NCBI GenBank assembly: GCA_035315685.1
Contig: DATFXR010000675.1
Span: 1-7,397, forward strand
DNA from: QHWK01 sp035315685
Lineage (GTDB): Bacteria; Acidobacteriota; Vicinamibacteria; Vicinamibacterales; CAVVIG01
Direction: 5' to 3'
Length of the DNA stretch: 7,397 nt
This document shows positions 1 through 6,298 of this stretch, one piece after another; position 1 is the stretch's first letter, and each line of letters begins with the position of its first letter. A program made the position numbers and the translations under genes. The notes below the pieces were generated by a model. It was not told the origin of the DNA and ran no database searches. It was given only the letters and a program-made list of their open reading frames with translations.

Positions 1-1
1 G

Positions 2-1087
2 ATTCTCTGGGAGCAGAAACAGCCGTTGTCGGTCGAGCCCGCAGTGCTCGACGCGCCGGGGCCGGGCGAAGTGCTCGTCGAAGTGAAGGCCGCCGGTGTG
101 TGCCACAGCGATCTCCATCCCGTACGCGGCGACTGGCCCGCCAAGACGCCGCTGGTGCTCGGCCACGAAGGCGCCGGCATCGTTCGTGAGACAGGGCCAT
201 CGGTCACGCGCGTCTCGAGAGGCGATCACGTCGTGCTGTGCTGGGCACCGGCGTGCGGTGAATGCCCACCGTGCCGCGAAGGACGAACCGTGCTGTGCGA
301 TCGGCTCGAGAAGGTCACCTACCGCAACCGTCTGCCATCGGGTGCGTCACGATTGCACGCGCGGCAGCAGGACATCGCGCCGTTTCTCGGCACCGCCTGC
401 TTCTCCAGTTTCGTCGTCGTGCCGCAGGAGGGAGCGATTCCGGTCCCGCGCGATCTGCCGTTCGACGCGCTCGCGACGGTGGGGTGCGCCGTGCTCACCG
501 GCGTCGGCGCGGTGATGAACGCCGCGAAGGTTCAGCCCGGCGCGCGGGTCGCGGTCATCGGCGCCGGCGGCATTGGACTGAACGTCGTGCAGGGCGCCGC
601 GATTGCCGGCAGCGAGCGCATCGTGGCGATCGACCTGCGTCCGGCGCCGCTCGCGCTCGCGAAGGAGTTCGGCGCCACCGACACGATCGACGGAGCGGCT
701 GACGTGCCGCCTGCAATTCGGGCGCTGACCGGTGGCCGGGGCGCAGACTTCGTCTTCGACACGGTCGGCACGCCGGCGACGCTCGCGGCGGCGATCGCGA
801 GTGTGCGCAAGGGCGGCGGCGTCGTGCTGACCGGGTTGTCGCGCGTCGACAATCAGGGATCGATTCCGATGTTCCCGTTCGTGATGCAGGAGAAGCGGCT
901 GATTGGCTCGGTGTACGGTTCGGGCAATCCCGCGCATGACATTCCGCAGCTGGTGTCGCTTTATCAGGATGGGCGGTTGAAACTGAACGAACTGGTCTCG
1001 CGCACGTATCCGCTCGATCGGGTCAATGACGCGCTCGACGCGCTGGCCGCGAGCGATGGAGCGCGCGGCGTCATCAGGTGGGGCTAG
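2..1087 (+). CDS. Zn-dependent alcohol dehydrogenase, MDR superfamily (5' end cut by window edge)
   Basis: Likely oxidises an alcohol or reduces an aldehyde with NAD(H) in the cytoplasm. The frame is open to the left edge, and the residues before the first TTG (ILWEQKQP) match the usual N-terminus of this family, so only about 4-6 codons are missing and the TTG at 26 is not the start. Numbering from the first visible residue: catalytic zinc ligands Cys34 (GVCHSD), His55 (GHEGAG) and Cys162 (VGCAVLTG); a complete structural-zinc lobe Cys85-Cys88-Cys91-Cys99; nucleotide-binding GAGGIG at 187-192; and Asp211 after the second Rossmann strand (AIDLRP), which favours NAD over NADP. The 361 visible residues fit a class III-like zinc ADH. 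The closest style is the group that includes formaldehyde/S-(hydroxymethyl)glutathione and NDMA-dependent dehydrogenases, but the substrate is unknown. The stop codon lies inside the first unit of a G-rich repeat. Confidence 0.93.
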   Translation: MLWEQKQPLSVEPAVLDAPGPGEVLVEVKAAGVCHSDLHPVRGDWPAKTPLVLGHEGAGIVRETGPSVTRVSRGDHVVLCWAPACGECPPCREGRTVLCDRLEKVTYRNRLPSGASRLHARQQDIAPFLGTACFSSFVVVPQEGAIPVPRDLPFDALATVGCAVLTGVGAVMNAAKVQPGARVAVIGAGGIGLNVVQGAAIAGSERIVAIDLRPAPLALAKEFGATDTIDGAADVPPAIRALTGGRGADFVFDTVGTPATLAAAIASVRKGGGVVLTGLSRVDNQGSIPMFPFVMQEKRLIGSVYGSGNPAHDIPQLVSLYQDGRLKLNELVSRTYPLDRVNDALDALAASDGARGVIRWG

Positions 1088-1120
1088 CGGCTGGGGGCTA
1101 GGGCTGAGGGCTGGGGGCTG
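1080..1120 (+). repeat. Degenerate G-rich heptamer array with G-quadruplex potential
   Basis: About six head-to-tail copies of a degenerate heptamer (consensus RGGGCTR) can be read: GGGGCTA at 1080, GCGGCTG at 1087, GGGGCTA at 1094, a 6-base GGGCTG at 1101, AGGGCTG at 1107 and GGGGCTG at 1114. Within it, 1093-1117 has four G-tracts of 5, 3, 3 and 5 separated by loops of 3, 4 and 2 bases, which meets the usual intramolecular G-quadruplex pattern on the coding strand. The first unit supplies the TAG stop of the alcohol dehydrogenase. The array ends 8 bases before the Shine-Dalgarno of the esterase, so it forms most of that gene's upstream spacer. Function is unknown. It may simply be a replication-slippage product. 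Confidence 0.75.
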
Positions 1121-1127
1121 GCTGTCC

Positions 1128-1132
1128 GGAGG
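1128..1132 (+). promoter_or_regulatory. Shine-Dalgarno of the carboxylesterase
   Basis: GGAGG lies 4 bases before the ATG at 1137. It decides the start: the longer open frame from 1026 would overlap the dehydrogenase and translate the G-rich repeat, while the start at 1137 is followed directly by a signal peptide. Confidence 0.75.
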
Positions 1133-1136
1133 TCAT

Positions 1137-2669
1137 ATGCGTCGTCTGCTCGTTGTCGTCATTGCGATGATCGCGTGTTCCTGGCTCGTATCGGGTGCGT
1201 CGGATGTGGTCACGGTCGAGGGTGGACAACTTCACGGCACGACTGCCGGGGGTGTCCGTGTCTTCAAGGGCATTCCGTTCGCGGCGCCCCCGGTTGGCGC
1301 GCTGCGATGGAAGGCGCCGCAGCCGGTGGTCGCGTGGTCCGGCGTCAAGGCTGCCGACACGTTCGCCGCGCAGTGCATGCAGCAACCGTATCCCGCCGGA
1401 TCGCCCTACGCGTCGGCACCGCAGCCGACGAGTGAGGACTGCCTGTATCTCAACGTGTGGACGGCGGCCAGGGGAAATGGCCGGCGGCCGGTGATGGTGT
1501 GGATTCATGGCGGCGCGTGGACACGCGGCTCGGGCTCGACGCCCACCTATGATGGCGCGGCCCTCGCGAAAAAAGGCGTCGTCGTCGTGACAACGAATTA
1601 TCGCCTCGGCGCGTTCGGCTTCTTTGCACATCCGGAGCTGACGAAGGAGTCGCCCACCCGCGCATCCGGAAACTACGGCATCCTCGATCACGTCGCCGCG
1701 CTGAAGTGGGTGCAGAAGAACATCGAGGCATTCGGCGGCGATCCGGCGCGGGTGACGATCTTCGGCGAATCGGCCGGATCGTGGAGCGTGAACGTCGTGC
1801 AGGCGACGCCGCTCGCGAAGGGACTGTTCCACCGCGCGATTGGCGAGAGCGGCGGACAGTTCGCGGGCACGACGACGCTGGCCGAGGCCGAGCGACGCGG
1901 TGTCGCATTCGGCACTGCTGTCGGCGCGAGGACGCTCGCCGACCTGCGCGCACTGCCGGCCGAGAAACTGCTCGGCGTCGAGTCGTTCCGAACGAGTGTC
2001 AACGTCGACGGCTACGCGTTGCCCGAAGACGTCCGTTCAATCTTCGCCAGAGGCAAGCAGACCAGCGTCCCGGTACTCGTCGGATCGAACGCGAACGAAA
2101 TGACGACGCTGTCGAACGTCGCGACATTCCCGACGTCGATGGAGGAGTTCCGACGGCAGATCGCCGTCCGGTTCCCGGGATTCAGCGAGCAGTTCAACGT
2201 GGCGTATCCGGTCAAAACGGAAGCCGACATTCCCGCCGCGCTGCTCGCGGTTGGACGGGATCAGACGTTCACGGGCGAAATGCGCACGTGGGCTCGCATG
2301 GTGACCGCGGCTGGCCAGAAGGCGTTCCTCTATCAGTTCACGCACGTGCCGCCAAGCCCGAACGCAAAGGCCTGGGGGGCCTACCATGCGTCGGAGATCG
2401 CGTACGTGTTCGGGACGCTTCGCAATCGCGACTGGCCCTACGCGCAGACTGATTTCAAGCTGTCGGATCAGATGTCGAGCTACTGGTCGAACTTCGCAGT
2501 CGCCGGCGATCCGAACGGCAAAGGGCTGCCCGCGTGGACGCCCTACGATCAGACGGACGAGCCGTTCCTCGAGCTCGGCGACACGATCCAGACGAAACAT
2601 CATCTGCTGAAGGCGCAACTCGACTTCCTGGACGACGCGGCGTTGCGGCGGCGGTCGGTGTCGCAGTGA
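1137..2669 (+). CDS. Secreted carboxylesterase, type B (alpha/beta hydrolase)
   Basis: Hydrolyses carboxylic esters outside the cytoplasm. The 510-residue length fits the type-B carboxylesterase/cholinesterase-like family. Residues 1-21 form an export signal (RR, then a hydrophobic run, then VSGA). Cys14 after MIA makes a weak lipobox, so a lipoprotein cannot be excluded. Family marks in order: the EDCLYLNVW signature at 100-108; Cys80 and Cys102 placed for the conserved first disulfide; oxyanion-hole HGG at 124-126; nucleophile Ser212 in GESAGS; acid Glu321 in GSNANEM; and catalytic His417 in AYHASEIAYVFG. The triad is complete, so the enzyme should be active. It follows the dehydrogenase by 49 bases on the same strand, so co-transcription is possible, but a repeat array lies between them. 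It converges on the tannase-family gene. Substrate not determinable; it could act on aryl or alkyl esters. Confidence 0.93.
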   Translation: MRRLLVVVIAMIACSWLVSGASDVVTVEGGQLHGTTAGGVRVFKGIPFAAPPVGALRWKAPQPVVAWSGVKAADTFAAQCMQQPYPAGSPYASAPQPTSEDCLYLNVWTAARGNGRRPVMVWIHGGAWTRGSGSTPTYDGAALAKKGVVVVTTNYRLGAFGFFAHPELTKESPTRASGNYGILDHVAALKWVQKNIEAFGGDPARVTIFGESAGSWSVNVVQATPLAKGLFHRAIGESGGQFAGTTTLAEAERRGVAFGTAVGARTLADLRALPAEKLLGVESFRTSVNVDGYALPEDVRSIFARGKQTSVPVLVGSNANEMTTLSNVATFPTSMEEFRRQIAVRFPGFSEQFNVAYPVKTEADIPAALLAVGRDQTFTGEMRTWARMVTAAGQKAFLYQFTHVPPSPNAKAWGAYHASEIAYVFGTLRNRDWPYAQTDFKLSDQMSSYWSNFAVAGDPNGKGLPAWTPYDQTDEPFLELGDTIQTKHHLLKAQLDFLDDAALRRRSVSQ

Positions 2670-2686
2670 GCCGTCCGTTCGTCGGG

Positions 2687-2740
2687 TTCACCGTTCAGCG
2701 TTCACCGTTCAGGGTTCTCGTTCGGTTCCGGTTCTCGTTC
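2687..2740. repeat. Two short direct-repeat pairs built on GTTC
   Basis: The 12-mer TTCACCGTTCAG occurs at 2687-2698 and 2701-2712 (period 14). The 11-mer GGTTCTCGTTC then occurs at 2713-2723 and 2730-2740 (period 17). All units share GTTC cores, so this looks like one degenerate array. It starts 18 bases after the esterase stop and runs to just before the ATG of the remnant at 2746. No protein-binding role is evident. Confidence 0.65.
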
Positions 2741-2745
2741 TGCTG

Positions 2746-2880
2746 ATGCCGGTTCCGAGCGGTGCGTCGCTGCGCGCGCAGCAGGCGTCGCGCGAGGCGG
2801 CGGCGCGCGCGCCGATCGAGGCGTTCTTCACGCCCTTCAACGCCCGCGACAACGAAGCGTTGAAGAAGACGCTTCACTAA
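2746..2880 (+). pseudogene. Remnant of an NTF2/SnoaL-like gene (5' part only)
   Basis: The frame from ATG 2746 to TAA 2878-2880 encodes 44 residues ending in FNARDNEALKKTLH. An FxAFNARDxxAL pattern after an initial IEAFF helix is typical of the first helices of NTF2-like/SnoaL-like domains, which normally run about 120-150 residues. Here the protein stops after the first helical segment, so the rest of the fold is absent. The frame stays open upstream and reads a hydrophobic VPVLVLLMPVPSGAS segment resembling a signal peptide, but there is no ATG, GTG or TTG between 2668 and 2746 and no Shine-Dalgarno. The TAA overlaps the TAG of the convergent tannase-family gene (2877-2879 on minus), which suggests a rearrangement junction. 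Family assignment is from recalled pattern only. A chance frame or a small real gene are the alternatives. Confidence 0.45.
2835..2875. terminator. Overlapping inverted repeats between convergent genes, possible weak bidirectional terminator
   Basis: CTTCAACGC at 2835-2843 pairs with GCGTTGAAG at 2857-2865 (9 bp, 13-base loop). GAAGCGT at 2854-2860 pairs with ACGCTTC at 2869-2875 (7 bp, 8-base loop). The two stems share bases and cannot form together. They lie just past the tannase-family stop, where a terminator for the minus operon is expected. No U-run follows on either strand, so intrinsic termination is not well supported. Confidence 0.25.
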
Positions 2881-4475
2881 TGCTTGATTGAGGCGGCGCC
2901 GCCAGTGGTGCTCCGACGCACCGGCGCCGTCGGCGCCTCGGTGACGCAGGCGAAATTCGCGGCGTCGTCCGAGCTGCCGGTCCCCTTATAGCGCGCAACC
3001 TGCGGGTACAGACACAGCGGCCGCGTGCGATCGACCTTGCCGTTCGTGCTGTGCGACGCGATCAGCTTCTCGGGGGCGACGCCTTTCTCCACCCACTGCT
3101 CGAGCGCCCCGAGCGCGTCGAACTGGTCGGGTCCCGGTCCGCCGGAACAATGCCCCATCCCCGGTGCAATGAAGAAGCGATAGAACTCGCGCGTCTTCTC
3201 GAGGCCACCGTTCACCTTCACGACTGCGTCGTAGTACGAGACCGTGTCCTGCGGCGGCACGACCGGGTCGGCCCACCCGGTGTACATCACCAGCTTGCCG
3301 TTCCGTTTCTTGAACGCCAACAGATCTTTTTCGACCGCCGACATGACAGGCAGCCGCTGTTCCGCGTAGGCGAGATCGCGATCGTAGTCGATCGTCCGAT
3401 AGTCCCAGTTCGGGTCGTGGAAGAGGAAGTAGCGGAAGAATCCGACGCGCATCGGCTCCGCCGGGTCCACGACGTACTGCCGCCAGCTCTGAATCGGATT
3501 GTCACCGAACCCTTCGCTGCCGCGCGGCCAGCCGCTGAAGATCTGTTCGCCGGTGCGCGGATTCTTCAAGCCGTCGTACATCTTCCGCACCGCCTCGACC
3601 TGCGGCGAGGTGAGGCAGGTCGGCTCGTCGCCGCTCCTGCAGGTGAGCTTCGCCGGATCGAAGTGACAGCGCCGTGGATCGTCGATGACGCCGTCCTTCA
3701 GCCCGTCGAGGCCGTCGCATGCTTCGACGACGGACTTCGTCAGGAGCTGCAGCTTGGCAAACGGCACGATCGGCCTGCCGTCAGCAGCGTGCGTCGACAC
3801 CCAGGAGTAAAGAAACCCGAACGTCTGGCGGATGCGGTTGTGCGCCGGATCGCCCGCAACGATGCCGTCATAGTCGTCGGGGTAGCGCTGCGCTTCCGAC
3901 ATCGCCTGATGTCCGCCGGACGAGCAGCCGACGAAGTACGCGCGATCGGCAAATCGTCCCTGTGCGTCGCGAATAATCAGCTTTGCCGCATCGGTCATCA
4001 CGTGCACCGAGCGGTACGCCCAGTCGACGATCTTCTCCGGATGCCCCTGGCCGAACTTCATGTCGTCGCCCGCATGGCCGGTGTCGGTGCTGACGACGGC
4101 GTAGCCGCGCCGCAACCCCAGCGCCATCGCCGCGTAGCCGATCGCGCCCGAGTAGCCGCCGTTGCCGACGCCTTCGAGCTTGCTGTTCCACGCCTCGGCT
4201 GGCGGGATCCAGACTTCGAACTTGATCTCGGAATCGCTCGTCGGCCGCGCAGTTGCTTCGACGCGGCAGAAGGCAGGCAGCGTCATCGCGTTCGATCCGC
4301 CCGGAGGCGTGAACGGTCCAGCCGGAACGGCCGTCGCGGATCGAATCGTGATCGTCGGTATGGTGAGCGCCGCCAGATTCGCGCAGACGGTGCCGTTCGC
4401 AGCGGCTGGCGTGGCGACCGCGCCGACGAGCGGCATCAACGCAACGACGAAACCGGCGATCAGGCGGCGGATCAT
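2877..4475 (-). CDS. Secreted tannase / feruloyl esterase family hydrolase
   Basis: A serine esterase of the tannase and feruloyl esterase family (PF07519 type), whose members cleave esters of phenolic acids such as gallate or ferulate and, in other branches, other bulky esters. It has 532 residues, normal for the family. The start at 4475 has a strong AAGGAGG 7 bases upstream and a clear Sec signal peptide (MIRRLIAGFVVALMPLVG, cleavage near ATPAAA|NG). The CS-D-HC active site is complete: Cys184-Ser185 in GCSSGG, Asp403 in GWADPVV, and His442-Cys443 in GMGHC, with Cys184 and Cys443 expected to form the family disulfide. Residues 254-266 (DGLDGLKDGVIDD) match the calcium-binding loop of the lid domain. 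Ten cysteines in the mature protein agree with export. About 22 residues after Cys510 form a low-complexity tail with no recognised role. It is the last gene of the minus operon and its stop overlaps that of the remnant on the other strand. Substrate not determinable. Confidence 0.94.
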   Translation of the reverse strand: MIRRLIAGFVVALMPLVGAVATPAAANGTVCANLAALTIPTITIRSATAVPAGPFTPPGGSNAMTLPAFCRVEATARPTSDSEIKFEVWIPPAEAWNSKLEGVGNGGYSGAIGYAAMALGLRRGYAVVSTDTGHAGDDMKFGQGHPEKIVDWAYRSVHVMTDAAKLIIRDAQGRFADRAYFVGCSSGGHQAMSEAQRYPDDYDGIVAGDPAHNRIRQTFGFLYSWVSTHAADGRPIVPFAKLQLLTKSVVEACDGLDGLKDGVIDDPRRCHFDPAKLTCRSGDEPTCLTSPQVEAVRKMYDGLKNPRTGEQIFSGWPRGSEGFGDNPIQSWRQYVVDPAEPMRVGFFRYFLFHDPNWDYRTIDYDRDLAYAEQRLPVMSAVEKDLLAFKKRNGKLVMYTGWADPVVPPQDTVSYYDAVVKVNGGLEKTREFYRFFIAPGMGHCSGGPGPDQFDALGALEQWVEKGVAPEKLIASHSTNGKVDRTRPLCLYPQVARYKGTGSSDDAANFACVTEAPTAPVRRSTTGGAASIKH

Positions 4476-4482
4476 GGCGGAG

Positions 4483-4489
4483 CCTCCTT
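4483..4489 (-). promoter_or_regulatory. Shine-Dalgarno of the tannase-family gene
   Basis: Read on the minus strand this is AAGGAGG, 7 bases before the ATG at 4475. It lies in the 26-base gap after the stop of the upstream MDR gene, which supports translation from a shared transcript. Confidence 0.8.
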
Positions 4490-4501
4490 CGACCGCGGAG
4501 A

Positions 4502-5476
4502 TTATACGGTGAGGACGACCTTTCCTTTCACCTGACGGTTGGCCATCTGCGTCAGTGCCTCGGCGGCGCGCCCGAGTGGATACATATGCGACACATGCGG
4601 CCTGAGTTTCCCGTCGGCGTACCAGCGGCCGAGTTGCTGCATCGACTCCGCGAAGCGCTGCGGCTCGCGCCGCGTGAACTCGCCCCAGAACACACCGACG
4701 ATCGAACAGCCTTTCAGGAGCGTGAGGTTCAGCGGAATCTTCGGGATGTCGCCGGCGGCGAAGCCGACGACGAGCAGACGTCCGCGCCAGGCGAGCGATC
4801 GCAGCGCTGGCTCGGAGTACCGGCCGCCGACCGGATCGTAGACGACGTCGACGCCGCGTCCGTCAGTGAGCGATTTGACTCGTTCCCGCAGATCGTCGGT
4901 GGCGTAGTTGATGATGGCGTCGGCGCCGTGCGCGCGGCAGACCGCGAGCTTGTCGTCCGTCGATGCGCACGCGATCGCGCGCGCGCCGACCGCCTTGCCG
5001 ATCTCGATCGCCGCGAGGCCGACGCCGCCGGCGGCGCCCAGCACCAGCAGCGTCTCACCGGCTGCCAACTGACCGCGATCGCGCAGCGCATGATCCGAGG
5101 TTGCGTAGGTCAAGCCGAATGCCGCGGCGGTGATGAAGTCCATTCCGGGCGGCAGCGGCAGGAGTCGCCGCGCGTCGGTCTTCACCTCTTCCGCGAAGGC
5201 GCCGTAGGTGGTGAACGCCATCACGGGATCGCCTGCCGCGACGTTCGTCACGCCCTCGCCGACCGCCTTGACGATGCCGGCGACTTCGCTGCCGGGGGAG
5301 AAGGGGAGCGGCGGCTTGAACTGATACTTGTTCTGGATGATCAACACGTCGGGGAAGTTGACGCTCGCCGCCTTCACCGACACGACGACGTCGCCCGGTC
5401 CCGGCTCCGGCGACGGAACATCTTCGACGACGAGCGTTTCAGGCGGGCCGTACGCTTTGCAGAGAACAGCTTTCAT
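4502..5476 (-). CDS. NADPH:quinone oxidoreductase-like MDR protein
   Basis: A zinc-free medium-chain reductase of the quinone oxidoreductase type, cytoplasmic. Such enzymes reduce quinones, enones or enoyl-CoA-like substrates with NADPH. The chosen start at 5476 gives MKAVLCKAYGPPETL, the standard N-terminus of this family, and a protein of 324 residues, the usual length. The longer open frame to 5734 only adds antisense of the SDR gene. Visible marks: GSEVAGIV at 62-69 in the catalytic fold, the nucleotide-binding LGAAGGVG at 146-153, and DGRGVDVVYDPVGG at 205-218. The cysteine cluster of a structural zinc site is absent. A weak AGGTG (5486-5490) lies 9 bases before the ATG. The gene follows the SDR by 25 bases and precedes the tannase-family gene by 26, so all three should be co-transcribed. 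An enoyl reductase role with the CoA-transferase is an inference. Confidence 0.92.
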   Translation of the reverse strand: MKAVLCKAYGPPETLVVEDVPSPEPGPGDVVVSVKAASVNFPDVLIIQNKYQFKPPLPFSPGSEVAGIVKAVGEGVTNVAAGDPVMAFTTYGAFAEEVKTDARRLLPLPPGMDFITAAAFGLTYATSDHALRDRGQLAAGETLLVLGAAGGVGLAAIEIGKAVGARAIACASTDDKLAVCRAHGADAIINYATDDLRERVKSLTDGRGVDVVYDPVGGRYSEPALRSLAWRGRLLVVGFAAGDIPKIPLNLTLLKGCSIVGVFWGEFTRREPQRFAESMQQLGRWYADGKLRPHVSHMYPLGRAAEALTQMANRQVKGKVVLTV

Positions 5477-5501
5477 AAGTCGAGGCACCTGGTGACGCGT
5501 G

Positions 5502-6284
5502 TCAGGACGCTGGTTCTCCAGCAGTGACCGGAATACATTGACCTGAAATATTGCGCGCACAATCGCTGCACAGAAACGCCGCGAGCGCCGCAATGTCGTC
5601 GGCGGTCGACATCCGACGCAGCGGCGCGCGCTCGACGAACGACTCGCGCACCCGTTCGACGTCGACGCCGCGCACCTCCGCCTGGCCCTTGATGACCCGA
5701 TCGATGCGGTCGCCGGCGACGGCGCCGGGCGCAATCGCGTTGACCGTGATGTTATGACGTCCGAGCTCGAGCGCGAGCCCGTAGGTCATGCCCATCTGTC
5801 CGGCTTTCGCCGAACAGTAGCCGACGCGATACGCGAGCCCCCGCCGGCCCGCCATCGACGCGATGTTGACAATCGCTCCGCGCCCCGACGCAATCATCGC
5901 CGGCACGGCGAAGTGCGTGCACAGGAAGGAGCTCGTGAGGCAGGAGTCGAGCGTGTAGTACCAGTCGTCGAGCGTGTAGTCCTGTACTGCCTTGGTCGGC
6001 CCGCCGTCGCCGGCGTTGTTGACGAGCGTGTCGATGTGGCCGAACGCCTTCACGCCGGCGTCGACGATCGAATGCGCCCCTTCCTCCGTCGCCGCATCAC
6101 CGACGACCGCGATCGCGCGGCCGCCGGCCGTGGCGATGAGCGCGGCGGTTTCACGTACGAGCGCCTCCGATCGTGCGGCGCAGACGACCTGCGCGCCCTC
6201 GTGCGCAAACGTCTGGCTCATCACGCGTCCGATGCCTTTGCTCGCGCCAGTGATGATCGCGACGCGCCCCTCGAGCAGTCCCAC
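5502..6284 (-). CDS. Short-chain dehydrogenase/reductase (SDR), classical type
   Basis: A cytoplasmic NAD(P)-dependent dehydrogenase/reductase acting on a hydroxyl or keto group. The GTG start at 6284 has an ideal AAGGAGG 6 bases upstream and gives the normal beginning (VGLLEGRVAIITGASKGIG); the product is 260 residues, typical of the family. Visible marks: TGASKGIG at 12-19, Arg38 after the second strand (CAARS), which favours NADP, NNAG at 89-92, catalytic Ser143 (NIASMAG), and Tyr156/Lys160 in YCSAK. The position of the fourth tetrad residue, usually Asn in a VNLTG-like segment, reads SCLTS here, putting Cys115 in its place. The longer frame reaching 6362 would translate the hairpin and is rejected. 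It lies second in the visible operon between the CoA-transferase and the MDR reductase, where a 3-hydroxyacyl-CoA or similar step would fit, but the substrate is unknown. Confidence 0.93.
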   Translation of the reverse strand: MGLLEGRVAIITGASKGIGRVMSQTFAHEGAQVVCAARSEALVRETAALIATAGGRAIAVVGDAATEEGAHSIVDAGVKAFGHIDTLVNNAGDGGPTKAVQDYTLDDWYYTLDSCLTSSFLCTHFAVPAMIASGRGAIVNIASMAGRRGLAYRVGYCSAKAGQMGMTYGLALELGRHNITVNAIAPGAVAGDRIDRVIKGQAEVRGVDVERVRESFVERAPLRRMSTADDIAALAAFLCSDCARNISGQCIPVTAGEPAS

Positions 6285-6290
6285 TCTGTG

Positions 6291-6297
6291 CCTCCTT
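6291..6297 (-). promoter_or_regulatory. Shine-Dalgarno of the SDR gene
   Basis: Minus-strand AAGGAGG, 6 bases before the GTG at 6284, decides this unusual start codon. It is separated by a single base (6298) from the foot of the hairpin at 6299-6362. Confidence 0.85.
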
Positions 6298-6298
6298 G

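Noticed and set aside
26..28. TTG as the start of the zinc alcohol dehydrogenase
   Set aside because: The frame is open to the window edge and the residues before the TTG match the family N-terminus, so the true start lies outside.
1026..1136. Upstream start for the carboxylesterase
   Set aside because: The extra 37 residues overlap the dehydrogenase and translate the G-rich repeat. The ATG at 1137 has GGAGG in front and a signal peptide behind it.
2687..2740. CRISPR array
   Set aside because: The repeats are 11-12 bases, only two copies each, separated by 2-6 bases, with no spacer-sized unique segments and no cas genes.
3051..4535. 494-residue plus-strand open frame across the tannase-family gene
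   Set aside because: It is antisense to a gene with a complete active site, signal peptide and strong ribosome binding site. Its product is Arg/Ala/Val-rich with no recognisable motif. Long antisense frames are expected in GC-rich coding DNA.
4586..5527. 313-residue plus-strand open frame across the MDR gene
   Set aside because: Antisense shadow of the quinone-oxidoreductase-like gene with Arg/Asp-rich composition and no family features.
5477..5734. 86-residue N-terminal extension of the MDR protein
   Set aside because: It overlaps the SDR coding region in another frame, has Arg/Ser-rich composition, and precedes a standard family N-terminus with a Shine-Dalgarno-like AGGTG.
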